Origin: Neobacillus notoginsengisoli
Lineage (GTDB): Bacteria; Bacillota; Bacilli; Bacillales; Cytobacillaceae
Direction of reading: 5' to 3'
NCBI RefSeq assembly: GCF_003515685.1
Contig: NZ_QWEG01000001.1
Span: 372,001 to 436,000 of the forward strand
Length of the DNA stretch: 64,000 nt
Part shown: positions 24,871 through 33,958 of the stretch, in pieces
Numbering within the stretch: position 1 is the first letter of the stretch
Layout: each line of letters opens with the position of its first letter
Made by a program: the position numbers and the translations under genes
The notes under the pieces: generated by a model
Databases searched by the model: none
The model's input: the letters and a program-made list of their open reading frames with translations, nothing else
What the model was told of the DNA's origin: nothing

Positions 24871-27681
24871 ATGCTGGTTGAAAAACGTTTAATTGTTAAT
24901 TCGGATAAAGGAAATTTGCTGCAAGAATTAATCGATTCAATGAATGAGTGTAAGAGATTTTATTTTAGTGTTGCCTTTATTAATTTTAGTGGACTCCAGC
25001 TGTTGCTTGATCCGCTCTTTGAGGCAGGGAAAAAAGGGATAAAGGGAAAAATTATTACCTCAACGTATCTCAATTTCACGGAAGCGAAAGCATTGGAGAA
25101 AATAAGAGAGTTCGAGCATGTTGACTTAAAGGTGTTTGTGACGGATAAGGAGATAGGTTTTCATACAAAGGCTTATATTTTTGAGTATGAAGAGTCCTAT
25201 AAGGTCATCATTGGTTCATCCAATATTACCCAAAGCGCATTGAAAAGTAATGTTGAATGGAACGTGGAGGTTATTTCTAAAAGTGATACTTCTTTTATTC
25301 AGGCAGTTTTGAAAGAGTACGATGCCTTATGGGATAGGTCCCGGGTTGCCGACGATAAGCTGATTGCTGAATATGAGGAATTTTTAAAGTCTCTAAAGAA
25401 GACTCAATCTTCCCAGCAGTTGATTTTTGAAAAGCCGGAGTATATCACTCCTAACCGGATGCAACGAAGGGCTATCGATAATCTTGCTAGATTACGAGAA
25501 TTTGGGGAAAAGAAGGCTCTTGTCATTGCAGCAACCGGTACTGGAAAAACATATATGTCTGCGTTTGATGTGAAAAGCTTCCGACCAAAGAGGCTTCTTT
25601 TCGTTGTACATAGGGAAGAGATTTTGAGAAAAGCAAAAGAAACCTTTGAAAAGCTGTTACCAAATGAAAAACTTACATTTGGATTGTTAACAGGAAATCA
25701 TAAAGAGAAACACGCTGATTATATTTTCACCACAAACCTGACAATCTCTAATTGTTATCATGAGTTTAGAAAGGACGAATTTGATTATATAATCATTGAC
25801 GAGGCTCATCACGCAACGAGTTCAACTTATCAGGCCGTTTTGAATTATTTTGAACCTAAATTTACGCTTGGAATGACGGCTACGCCTGAGCGGAGTGATG
25901 GGTACAATGTGTTCGACTTGTTTGATAACAATGTTGCTCTTGAAGTACGTTTGCATGAAGCGCTTGATGATGAGCTTGTCATTCCGTTTCATTACTTCGG
26001 CATCACCGATATTGAAGGAATCGATTTAAGTGATGTTTCCATTGATGACATTGCGGAAGTAACGAAGCGTCTTAAGGTGAATGAGCGGGTCGATTTTATA
26101 ATTGAGAAGATGGAATTTTACGGTCATGACGGAGAAAAGCGAAAATGCTTAGGGTTTTGTGCGAGCATTGAGCATGCCCAGTATATGGCTGCCGAGTTTA
26201 ATCGGAGGGGTTGTAAGAGTATATGTCTGCATGGTGGCGATTCAGCTGAAACCCGTCAACAAGCCATGAACCGTTTGGAAAATGACCATGACGAACTTGA
26301 AGTTATCTTCACTGTTGATATTTTTAACGAAGGGGTCGATATTCCTTCAGTGAATTCTGTCCTCATGTTAAGGCCGACTAACTCACCGATTATTTTTATT
26401 CAACAGCTTGGACGTGGATTGCGAAAGCATGCGAATAAGAGCTTTTTGACAGTGCTCGATTTTATCGGGAATCATAATAAAGCGTTCTTAATCGCATTGG
26501 CTCTAAACGGCAGTCGCTATTATGATAAGGAGAGCTTGAAGGTTGCGGTTGCAACTGGTTTTGCCAACATTCCTGGTTGCACACACATTCAAATGGACAA
26601 GATTTCACAGGAACGGATTCTCATGCAGATCGACCAGGAAAATTTTAATTCAATGAAGTATTTAAAAGAAGAGTACTTTGAATTTAAAAATCTTAATCAG
26701 CGACGCATTCCATATTTTCTGTTGGATTATTTAAAGTATGATGGGGCACCTGATCCGGTGAAATTCATTGATAAAGAAAAAACGTATCTACAGTTTGTTG
26801 CCAAAGTCGAGAAGAGCGAGCGATTGAAAGCGTTATTGAGCGATGATCATTTTGAAAGGGCTCTGAAGGAGCTTTCAAGTAAATTACCGCTTAAACGAGT
26901 TTATGAATTTGTTGTGATGAAATATTTGCTTAACCATGACCAAGTCTCGCTAACAACGGCTAAATATGAGATTCTGAAATGGGTTAAGTTTGTCGATGAT
27001 GATAGTGTCCTGCATGCGTTCCAAACCTTGAATCAGGACTTTTATGATAGCGGAGAATTGCGCCGTAATTTAAAGTTGTTTGATTTGAAGGATGGAATAC
27101 TCGGTAAGACCCCTGTATTTTCGAATATTCTTGGCAACGCGGAATACCGGAAATATATCGAAGACATTATCTTGTATGGCATTTTCCGATATGAAAAGGA
27201 GTTCAAGAACGAATACTACGGTGTCCCGCATCTTAAGTTATATGAGCAGTATAAAATGGCGGATGCGGCCTTGCTTTCCAATTTCCAAAAAAGCCATAGC
27301 TCGTTTAGAGGCTCAGGTTTGTTGACAAATGGGAATGACTACTTCCTTTATATTGACCTCCACAAGGACGCCGACGTGGAGGAAAGGCTTCAGTATAAAG
27401 ATGAAATAAAGAATACCCGCGAATTTCAGTGGCAAACGCCTCACACAACGGCCCAGCACACAAATACAGGGAAGAATGTTATCTTCAATAAATCCCGAGG
27501 AATTAACCTTCACTTGTTCATCAGAAAATACAAAGAGATTGATGGCAAAAATGAACCTTTCATCTATATCGGTAAAGGGAATACTGTTAGTTTTGAAGGA
27601 AATAATCCAATCACTGTTCAAATGGAACTGGAGCACGAGCTGCCGCACAATCTGTATATTGAATTTACGAAAAAAGTATAG
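24871..27681 (+). CDS. PLD-helicase-DUF3427 protein
   Basis: A 936-residue protein in three parts. Residues 1-170: a phospholipase-D-like fold with one HxK motif, GFHTKAYIF near His98, and GSSNITQSAL. About 195-560: superfamily 2 helicase with AATGTGKT (about 222), IIDEAHHA (about 309), GMTATPERSDG and QQLGRGLRK (about 511). From about 600: a DUF3427-type C-terminal region ending in a beta-rich part. Such proteins are found in bacterial genome islands and may cut or remodel foreign DNA. The ATG follows AGGGGAAG. It faces a Nudix gene across a shared terminator, a pairing seen in related genomes from memory but not checked. Confidence 0.85.
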   Translation: MLVEKRLIVNSDKGNLLQELIDSMNECKRFYFSVAFINFSGLQLLLDPLFEAGKKGIKGKIITSTYLNFTEAKALEKIREFEHVDLKVFVTDKEIGFHTKAYIFEYEESYKVIIGSSNITQSALKSNVEWNVEVISKSDTSFIQAVLKEYDALWDRSRVADDKLIAEYEEFLKSLKKTQSSQQLIFEKPEYITPNRMQRRAIDNLARLREFGEKKALVIAATGTGKTYMSAFDVKSFRPKRLLFVVHREEILRKAKETFEKLLPNEKLTFGLLTGNHKEKHADYIFTTNLTISNCYHEFRKDEFDYIIIDEAHHATSSTYQAVLNYFEPKFTLGMTATPERSDGYNVFDLFDNNVALEVRLHEALDDELVIPFHYFGITDIEGIDLSDVSIDDIAEVTKRLKVNERVDFIIEKMEFYGHDGEKRKCLGFCASIEHAQYMAAEFNRRGCKSICLHGGDSAETRQQAMNRLENDHDELEVIFTVDIFNEGVDIPSVNSVLMLRPTNSPIIFIQQLGRGLRKHANKSFLTVLDFIGNHNKAFLIALALNGSRYYDKESLKVAVATGFANIPGCTHIQMDKISQERILMQIDQENFNSMKYLKEEYFEFKNLNQRRIPYFLLDYLKYDGAPDPVKFIDKEKTYLQFVAKVEKSERLKALLSDDHFERALKELSSKLPLKRVYEFVVMKYLLNHDQVSLTTAKYEILKWVKFVDDDSVLHAFQTLNQDFYDSGELRRNLKLFDLKDGILGKTPVFSNILGNAEYRKYIEDIILYGIFRYEKEFKNEYYGVPHLKLYEQYKMADAALLSNFQKSHSSFRGSGLLTNGNDYFLYIDLHKDADVEERLQYKDEIKNTREFQWQTPHTTAQHTNTGKNVIFNKSRGINLHLFIRKYKEIDGKNEPFIYIGKGNTVSFEGNNPITVQMELEHELPHNLYIEFTKKV

Positions 27682-27704
27682 CCTTTAAAGGACTATACTT
27701 TTTT
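27670..27704. terminator. Bidirectional terminator shared by the helicase and Nudix genes
   Basis: The stem aaaaaagtata/tatactttttt overlaps the ends of both converging genes. Confidence 0.8.
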
Positions 27705-28092
27705 CGTCTATTAATTTTTCTACAGCCGGTATATCCGCAGGTGCCCACACCAAAGAGGTCAGGTTTTCTCGCTTTAGCCAGATTAACTTTGAATGCTCAG
27801 TAGGGATTGGCGTCCCGCTAGTGATTTTGCATTTAATCGCAATCAGATTTATGATGAACGTTTCGTATTCATGGAAAATGTCATTATGTAACTCTATCGG
27901 TTCAATCTGGCAATGTAATTCTTCTTCAATTTCCCTTGTTAGGGCAGAAAATAAATCTTCATCAGGTTCAACCTTGCCACCTGGAAACTCCCACATATTC
28001 GGAATAGCCATCTCTGGTGACCTAAGTGCACAAAGAATCTCATTTTGTTCATTTTCAATAATTGCTGCTACTACTTTTACTGTTTTTTTCAT
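27685..28092 (-). CDS. Nudix (MutT-like) NTP pyrophosphohydrolase
   Basis: A 135-residue protein with a complete Nudix box: GGKVEPDEDLFSALTREIEEEL at residues 38-59, with the REIEEE glutamates that bind magnesium. The start MKKTVKVVAAIIENEQNEIL is typical of the (deoxy)nucleoside triphosphate pyrophosphohydrolases that clean oxidised dNTPs; CALRSP and MWEFPGGK support this subgroup. GGAGG lies upstream of the ATG. It ends against the PLD-helicase gene with a shared terminator, so the two may be a functional pair. Confidence 0.92.
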   Translation of the reverse strand: MKKTVKVVAAIIENEQNEILCALRSPEMAIPNMWEFPGGKVEPDEDLFSALTREIEEELHCQIEPIELHNDIFHEYETFIINLIAIKCKITSGTPIPTEHSKLIWLKRENLTSLVWAPADIPAVEKLIDEKSIVL

Positions 28093-28323
28093 GAGGACCT
28101 CCAGTGATTTATATTTCTACTAAATATAATAGCATTATTAATATTAATTACATAAATAATAATAGTCTCTGACACTTTAACCATGAGGAATAAGTAACCG
28201 GTTAAAGGAAGATTATTAGTCATATTTGTAATCACCTCGTTGTAACAATTTGTAATTCGAGGTAAAATTATTTAAATGCTAATTACTGTATTAATAGGAA
28301 TAAAGAGGGGAGATGGGTGAAGG

Positions 28324-29541
28324 TTGTATAAAAAGGTTGCTTTATTGGTATTATTGTTTACATTTGTTTTTGGTACGGTTTCCTTTGCACATTCAGGTAG
28401 AACTGACTCAAGGGGAGGTCACAATTGCAGTGACAAATCAAAAGCCAAGGGATTATGTACGGGTTACCATTTCCACAATGGCGGTAGTACATCTGGCAGC
28501 TCCTCCTCAGGAAGTAAATCAGCACCGAAAGTAACAAGGAAGGATAAGGATTGCTCCGATTTCAGTAGCTATGATGAGGTAGTGGCCTACTGGAATTCCA
28601 AGGGATATTCTGCTACATATGACCCGGAAAATTTGGACGGATGGGGCAACACTATAGACGATGGAATACCATGTGAACCGCCAAGTGGTTACGACAAGAC
28701 CAAAATCAATAACAGCCCCGAACAAATTCAATTTAAAAAGGACCAACAAGATAGTAAGGCTGGAGAAAAAGAGGGATATAGTCAAGGTCTAAAGGACGGT
28801 TATAAAGGAGAAGAGAACAAAGGAACGACTTCCCGTGGCAGCGATGCTTTTAATAGTGCTTTTGCAACCGGCTATGATAGGGGTTATGCAGAAGGCGAAA
28901 AAAGACTAGATTCAGAAAAAAGTAAAGCCTATGATGAAGGTTATCAATTAGGAAAAAAGCAAAATAATATACTGATTCCATCAGTTTTTCTGGCACATTC
29001 TGAACTAAAGAATGCTTTTGAAAATGGTTTCAAAACAGCTGTTGCTGAACAAATTGAGGGAAAGAAAAAACAATATCGAGAAAAAGGCTATAAAGATGGG
29101 AAAGTCGACATATATGATGCTCCTTCAGAAAAAGAGTTTATTGAGGTATACGATGAAGGATATGAAAAGGCACAAAAAGAACTAAAGGATTACTATATCA
29201 AGCAAGGATATGAGGCTGCATTTACGATGTTAGAGTATAAGGAGCCTAATTTAGAAGATAAAAAGTTTAAAGACTGGTATAAAGAGGGGTTTAAATCCAA
29301 TGTGGAAGTAGAGAAAATTAAAGAGGTTGCCTTGAAACACGGAAGAAAGGGAGATAGCTTAATAATTCCTGAAGACTATAAAGTTGGAAAGATAATCTAT
29401 GAATTTTACTATAAACAAGGACTTACAGAGTACAAAGTTGAAAAGCAAAAAAATCAACGAACTACCGTCAGTGGATTAGGACTTGGTGCCCTTGCATGGC
29501 TAGGAAGAAGATTCTATGTGGCTAAGAAAATGATTGGATAA
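28324..29541 (+). CDS. Secreted or surface YHYH-domain protein with GY repeats
   Basis: A 405-residue protein beginning at TTG 28324 after GGTGAAGG. Signal peptide: residues 1-22 (LLVLLFTFVFGTVSFA). Then a YHYH-type domain (HSGRTDSRGGHNCSDKSK, TGYHFHNGG), a serine/glycine linker, an excalibur-like region (WNSKGYSATYDPENLDGWGN, IPCEP), and from about 155 about eight loose repeats of the type xxYxxGYxxG (EGYSQGLKDGYKGE, TGYDRGYAEGEKR, AYDEGYQLGKK). A weak C-terminal hydrophobic part (SGLGLGALAWLGRRFY) is present. It may bind metal or the wall. The next small gene is in the same direction, 14 bases on. Confidence 0.75.
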   Translation: MYKKVALLVLLFTFVFGTVSFAHSGRTDSRGGHNCSDKSKAKGLCTGYHFHNGGSTSGSSSSGSKSAPKVTRKDKDCSDFSSYDEVVAYWNSKGYSATYDPENLDGWGNTIDDGIPCEPPSGYDKTKINNSPEQIQFKKDQQDSKAGEKEGYSQGLKDGYKGEENKGTTSRGSDAFNSAFATGYDRGYAEGEKRLDSEKSKAYDEGYQLGKKQNNILIPSVFLAHSELKNAFENGFKTAVAEQIEGKKKQYREKGYKDGKVDIYDAPSEKEFIEVYDEGYEKAQKELKDYYIKQGYEAAFTMLEYKEPNLEDKKFKDWYKEGFKSNVEVEKIKEVALKHGRKGDSLIIPEDYKVGKIIYEFYYKQGLTEYKVEKQKNQRTTVSGLGLGALAWLGRRFYVAKKMIG

Positions 29542-29555
29542 GGGGGAAACATTTA

Positions 29556-29777
29556 ATGGGAGTTTACCGTACTGTTAGCCGTAAAGTTGAAGATGTGTTC
29601 GTGAAAATACTAGCAGGTAAACAAGATTCACAACTTGTAAAAGAAAAAGTAGCAAGATATAGGGCAGAATATGACGAAAAACTAAAGGTGAAAAAAGCTG
29701 GAAAGGATAGAGAGAACGCTGAACAAAAGCTTCTTTTTCAACAAAGAAAGGAAGAGCAGGAACGAGGAATAAATTAA
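29556..29777 (+). CDS. Small hypothetical protein after the YHYH gene
   Basis: A 73-residue, charged, coiled-coil-like protein (MGVYRTVSRKVEDVFVKILA at the start, KDRENAEQKLLFQQRKEEQE near the end). It follows the YHYH gene by 14 bases with AAGGGGG, so the two are likely one operon. No family recognised. No signal peptide, so it stays in the cell unless carried by another protein. Confidence 0.55.
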   Translation: MGVYRTVSRKVEDVFVKILAGKQDSQLVKEKVARYRAEYDEKLKVKKAGKDRENAEQKLLFQQRKEEQERGIN

Positions 29778-30155
29778 GGAGTACATCGACAGCTTGGAAA
29801 AGGGTTTGCATGTCTTTTTCATCATAAAGATAAGATAGATACTAATCTCCATAGATTCTCTCTTAGCTTAAGGTAATAGTGAACAGGTATTCTACTTTCA
29901 GACGCAGAGGGGGAATGCCTGGCGCTTATATAGGAAGGGCGAAAAAAATTTTGAGGAAGCATCAACTCTGTGCTTCCTTTTCCTATGTAATCAATTAAAG
30001 GTGATTTGGAGATTTTGTATATCTTAAAGGATTATAAGATAGTAGTCCAAAACCGTTTCTTTTGGAGGAAGTGTTTTTCTAAATAGTTAATATTCTAACT
30101 CTCCTTATTCAACTTATATGGTATTATTTAGTAAAAACTAGAGAAGAGGAGTCTT
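29778..30155. other. Intergenic stretch with one terminator
   Basis: Holds a terminator (ggaagca/tgcttcc then TTTT, 29955-29983) and a putative promoter region for the next gene. No gene seen. Confidence 0.5.
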
Positions 30156-30809
30156 ATGTTAGAAAAACATTATCTTGATTTAATGCAATTTTTTGAGGGA
30201 TATGTAAGGAATTATCGGAGGCTGAACTTAACAGGAATCCATAATCGTTCCATGATGACCAATCGGGAAATCGAGTATTTTGCTAATTTAGGTGAAATGC
30301 TTGGCTTTGATTCATTTGTTGAGGACTCAAAGTTTGACATGAGGAAAAATCGTTCCCGCCCTATGGATCTTGCGTGGTGGAAGTGGGACTTACGTGTAAA
30401 CAAAGAGTACTATGACCACCTTGCGTTACATTTGGAAAGAGAAAATTCATTCAATAAAGATCTGGATACAATTGATAAGCTTTTTTCCGACACAGAAAAA
30501 GACTATATTCCTCATAATGTGATTGGGATTCAAACAATCGGTTCAAAGTAAAAAATTGAAGAGCTGAATAATCTTATAATAGAAAGAAATACAAATCAAC
30601 AATCGAATGTGTTAATGATATACCGTTATTGTGATGTTGAGAAAGAGTTGGATCAGGTTAGTGCCTATCTTTTTACTCCTAATAAATCGATTGTTGAAAG
30701 ACATGCCGTTTGTACGCAAGATGATTATGGCTATTGGTTCATGTGCTTTGTAGAGGAATATGAACAAAATGAAGCAAATAAAGCCAAAAAAGAGGTCCAG
30801 TTACAATAA
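30156..30809 (+). pseudogene. Hypothetical protein gene split by an in-frame TAA
   Basis: The first part (131 codons; MLEKHYLDLMQFFEGYVRNY) ends at TAA 30549-30551. The same frame then runs on without a break through KIEELNNLIIERN and MIYRYCDVEKELDQ to a stop at 30809, with no good start of its own. This is most simply one 217-codon gene with a nonsense mutation. The run RPMDLAWWKWDLRVNKEYYD is reminiscent of restriction-associated proteins, but the match is weak. It is followed by a winged-helix gene. Confidence 0.6.
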
Positions 30810-30852
30810 TGAAAGTTGGTTAGAAACTCATTTAAAAAGGAGGGGATCGTAA

Positions 30853-31092
30853 ATGACACAGTGCGAAGCTATTATTGAGGCATTGCAAGCTTTGGGTGGA
30901 GAGGCAACAATTAAAGAAGTGGACGAATGGCTGGATAGAAATTATCCAAATCGATGGAAAGGTTCAGGTACCAGCCTTGCTGATATGGTTCCCTTAGAAA
31001 GGGGAGGGAATATATCATCATCGGTTCCGCAGCATTTTCGTGTGTTGGAACGAGTAGGGCCAGGTCGGTACAAATTAACGTATGAACTTTAG
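30853..31092 (+). CDS. Small winged-helix DNA-binding protein
   Basis: A 79-residue protein with a HARE-HTH-like wing: MTQCEAIIEALQALGGEATI at the start, then RNYPNRWKGSGTSLADM and FRVLERVGPGRYKLTYEL at the end. Such small winged helices accompany restriction endonucleases and other DNA-acting systems as stand-alone DNA readers. The start follows AAAAGGAGGGGAT. It lies 43 bases after the split gene at 30156, on the same strand, so they may have been a pair. Confidence 0.7.
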   Translation: MTQCEAIIEALQALGGEATIKEVDEWLDRNYPNRWKGSGTSLADMVPLERGGNISSSVPQHFRVLERVGPGRYKLTYEL

Positions 31093-31116
31093 GGAAAGAA
31101 TAGGGCTTTCGGTATA

Positions 31117-31182
31117 AGTGCTTGTCACTCCCAGTTTTTTGTCGATAAAAATCTCGACATATTCCGGGCTGTGCCAGGCACT
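31117..31182. repeat. Structured dispersed repeat, copy A
   Basis: About 66 bases with outer pairing agtgc/gcact and inner hairpin gtcga-taaaaatc-tcgac; the end gtgccaggcact is followed by TTTTT. A sister copy with different but matching stem bases is at 38326-38390. Confidence 0.55.
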
Positions 31183-31364
31183 TTTTCTATAGTCTTGTTT
31201 GCTCCCTGTAAATCCTGGAAATCGAGAGTAGGCTATTTTATTTTTGTTATTCAGTTTACCAAAAGGGATAGTTCGGGCTATAATAAAAAAATGTGAAATT
31301 TCGGTTATCGAAAGTTTTTTATTTAGGTTTTCAGCATGAAAAAACATAGAAAGGGGAGACCGAC

Positions 31365-32591
31365 TTGGAGGAATCCACCAAAAAGAAACGGCTGCAGCTA
31401 GCTTTACTTTTAGGATCACTTGGCATACTGGGGCCATTTACAATCGATACGTATTTGCCGGCCTTCCCTACCATTGTAAAGGAATTTGAGACGACGGCTC
31501 CACTAGTCCAAATCAGTTTGACTGCCGCTTTATTAGGTCTTGGTTTGGGACAATTGGTCATTGGGCCATTAAGTGATGTGAAAGGACGGAAGAAGCCATT
31601 GTTATTCTTCCTTGGTCTTTACATTCTGGCATCCCTGGCATGCTCAATTTCACCCAATATCTCTCTTCTTATTGCGGCACGATTTGTGCAAGGGTTTGCG
31701 GCATCCGGTGGGATCGTCATATCCAGAGCCATCGTAAGGGATCTTTATAGCGGAAAAGAACTGACAAAGTTTTTTACTTTAATGGTGTTGGTGGGAAACC
31801 TTGGGCCAATTATTGCCCCAATTGCCGGAGGAGCCATCCTTGCTTTTCAGGATTGGAAATGGGTATTTATCGTCTTGGCATGTATTGGGGTTATTTTGAG
31901 CATTACTGTTTCATTTAAGTTAAAAGAGACTCTCCCGGAAGAAAGGCGTGTCCCAAGTAATTTGCCTCAAGTAATAGGCAATTTCGGAACATTATTCAAA
32001 AACAAAGAGTTTATGGGCTATGCATTTACCCAAGGGTTCATCACGGCTGGCATTTTTGCCTATGTTTCTGGCATTCCATTTGTTTATCAAAATATTTACG
32101 GTGTAACCCCTCAGCAGTTTAGCCTCTTATTCGGAGTCAATGGGGTGGCCTTGATTATCGGAAGCCAGTCTGTAGGCCGCCTGACAGATGTTATTTCGGA
32201 ACGGACTTTCTTGAAAATTGGCCTGACATTAGCGAATATATCAAGTTTCGGTTTACTCGCTGCTCTCCTGTTGAAAGTCCCGTTGATCGGAGTCGCCATC
32301 CCGGTTTTCTTTTTCCTATCTTCCATAAGTATGATTGGAACATCGTCTTTTACATTGGCCATACAGTCTCAAGGACGTATGGCAGGTAGCGCTTCTGCTT
32401 TATTGGGGGTGCTGCCCTTTGTCATGGGAGCGCTGGCAGCACCGCTTGTTGGAATTGGAGGAGCTTATACAGGAGTTCCAATGGCGGCAGTTATTTTTGG
32501 CGCAAGCTTTTTGGCTTTTATGTGTTATTTCTTCTTGGTTAGAAAAACGAGACCCCGGGAGCCGGTTTTGGCGGTTGAGAGCAAAGCTTGA
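31365..32591 (+). CDS. Bcr/CflA-family multidrug efflux MFS transporter
   Basis: A 408-residue protein with 12 membrane helices. The drug-proton antiporter motif GPLSDVKGRKKPLL lies between helices 2 and 3 (about 67-80) and the region RFVQGFAASGGIVISRAIVRD at helices 4-5 is the Bcr/CflA signature (about 107-127). PFTIDTYLPAFPTI in helix 1 is also typical. It probably expels chloramphenicol, bicyclomycin or similar compounds. It begins at TTG 31365 after AAAGGGGA. The neighbouring repeat and terminator indicate a lone transcription unit. Confidence 0.9.
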   Translation: MEESTKKKRLQLALLLGSLGILGPFTIDTYLPAFPTIVKEFETTAPLVQISLTAALLGLGLGQLVIGPLSDVKGRKKPLLFFLGLYILASLACSISPNISLLIAARFVQGFAASGGIVISRAIVRDLYSGKELTKFFTLMVLVGNLGPIIAPIAGGAILAFQDWKWVFIVLACIGVILSITVSFKLKETLPEERRVPSNLPQVIGNFGTLFKNKEFMGYAFTQGFITAGIFAYVSGIPFVYQNIYGVTPQQFSLLFGVNGVALIIGSQSVGRLTDVISERTFLKIGLTLANISSFGLLAALLLKVPLIGVAIPVFFFLSSISMIGTSSFTLAIQSQGRMAGSASALLGVLPFVMGALAAPLVGIGGAYTGVPMAAVIFGASFLAFMCYFFLVRKTRPREPVLAVESKA

Positions 32592-32623
32592 AAAAGATGA
32601 ATTGAAACATTGACAGTAAAAAA

Positions 32624-32668
32624 AGGCTAGATAGAGCATTTCCTTATGCTCATCTATCCTTTTGTTTT
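32624..32668 (+). terminator. Terminator of the Bcr/CflA gene
   Basis: A long stem ggctagatagagcat/atgctcatctatcc followed by TTTTGTTTT. Confidence 0.85.
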
Positions 32669-32890
32669 GACTATTAATTTCTCTTGAACTACAACGTTTT
32701 CCGTTCAACTCAAACTCATTCATTATTAAGGAGGAAGTCGCCCTACTAAGGTCCCTTGCATTTTTCCCTGATTCTTGTTATTCTTAGGTAGAATTATTTT
32801 TGTTCGGTGTAAAGTTGGACTCTTCGTTCTAATGATCACTTTGGGCAAGGATAGTAATACAATGTGCTTTAGCACTAGGAGGCAACACAA

Positions 32891-33091
32891 ATGGAACAAG
32901 GTACAGTTAAATGGTTTAACGCAGAAAAAGGTTTCGGATTCATCGAGCGCGAAGGTGGAGAAGATGTATTCGTTCATTTCTCTGCAATCCAATCTGAAGG
33001 CTTCAAATCATTAGACGAAGGTCAAAAAGTTACTTTCGACGTTGAGCAAGGTGCACGCGGACCTCAAGCAGCTAACGTTCAAAAAGCTTAA
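32891..33091 (+). CDS. csp: Cold-shock protein (CspA/B type)
   Basis: A 66-residue single cold-shock domain, typical of CspB/CspD. RNA-binding motifs RNP1 KGFGFI (residues 13-18) and RNP2 VFVHF (about 26-30) are complete. It binds single-stranded RNA and DNA and melts RNA structures in the cold. AGGAGGC precedes the ATG. The 5' leader is long and AT-rich, as is usual for cold-induced mRNAs, and a terminator follows. Confidence 0.95.
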   Translation: MEQGTVKWFNAEKGFGFIEREGGEDVFVHFSAIQSEGFKSLDEGQKVTFDVEQGARGPQAANVQKA

Positions 33092-33110
33092 TTTTGAGAT
33101 AGCATACCGA

Positions 33111-33138
33111 AACAGACTCCAAAAGGGTCTGTTTTTTA
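33111..33138 (+). terminator. Terminator of csp
   Basis: The stem aacagac/gtctgtt followed by TTTTATT. Confidence 0.8.
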
Positions 33139-33149
33139 TTTTCAAAAAA

Positions 33150-33187
33150 ACAGCAATAAAAAACCCTACTCAACGAACGAGTAGGGT
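33150..33187 (-). terminator. Terminator for the leftward DUF1540 gene
   Basis: The stem accctactc/gagtagggt is followed on the minus strand by TTTTTTATT. Confidence 0.6.
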
Positions 33188-33402
33188 GATGGTACCGGTA
33201 AAGAAAAAAAGTTTAAAGCTAAAAGGTTATTTACATTATAACATAACATACTCATAATCAAATGATTTGCAGAAATCAATTTTAAATTTGTTTAATCTGA
33301 AGGAAGAATACATTCTACAGATTAGATATCAACTACGGTCCCACGTACTTCTGAATATAAAAGATTATACGAACTATGCCAGCAACTATGATTGTTTGTT
33401 CG

Positions 33403-33558
33403 TTATTCCTTCTGTTCAAATGTTTTGCAGGCGGTTTCCATAACGTTTGCAGCATGTCTGTCATGGTGGGCAATGACCATAATGGAGTCAGCAACACAAT
33501 TGTCGCCCTCTGCCCAGTATTTGCAGTTTTCTACATTACACTTTACTTCAATCTTCAT
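33403..33558 (-). CDS. DUF1540 small cysteine protein
   Basis: A 51-residue protein starting MKIEVKCNVENCKYWAEGDN at ATG 33558, after GGAGGTGG. The order CNVxNCxYWxEGxxC, then ETACKTF, is the DUF1540 pattern; members have four cysteines that probably bind a metal and are common in Bacillus and Clostridium. Function unknown. It is transcribed leftwards, facing csp. Too short to be found by length alone, but motif and Shine-Dalgarno support it. Confidence 0.85.
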   Translation of the reverse strand: MKIEVKCNVENCKYWAEGDNCVADSIMVIAHHDRHAANVMETACKTFEQKE

Positions 33559-33733
33559 GGTGATACCACCTCCCAGAATGTTAGTACCACTCTGTACCCC
33601 AATCTAGAATAAGGTAACCCAATTTGATTTAAGTGCAGCTATTTCTGTCTTTTGCAAAAAAAAATTCGACAAAACTTGTGTTGTGCTAGGCATTGTGTTT
33701 TACATTTCTATAAAGATGCAGGGAGAGCCAACT

Positions 33734-33958
33734 TTAAAATTTATGTGGTTCGTCAATATGGCTGGATGCGTAGAGAGTATTGGTAATCCTCGTGTCGCGG
33801 GCAATTGTGGTTGTGATAATGAAGAAAATGGCTCCTACAATAAGTGCCCAATTGTATTTTCCTACAAAAAATAATACAAATGCCCCGACTAATGATCCCA
33901 CCATCATAACAATCAATAGAATTTGAATTTTCCCCTTGAGCTTATCATTCATGTGCAT
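33734..33958 (-). CDS. Small two-helix membrane protein
   Basis: A 74-residue protein starting MHMNDKLKGKIQILLIVMMV, with two hydrophobic helices at about residues 10-32 (QILLIVMMVGSLVGAFVLFF) and 37-49 (ALIVGAIFFIITT). GAGAGG is 6 bases before the ATG at 33958. Family not recognised; such small membrane proteins are common in Bacillus. It reads away from the next gene. Confidence 0.6.
   Translation of the reverse strand: MHMNDKLKGKIQILLIVMMVGSLVGAFVLFFVGKYNWALIVGAIFFIITTTIARDTRITNTLYASSHIDEPHKF

Noticed and set aside
33376-33612. 78-codon plus-strand frame
   Set aside because: It is the shadow of the DUF1540 gene on the minus strand, which has the better start and motif.
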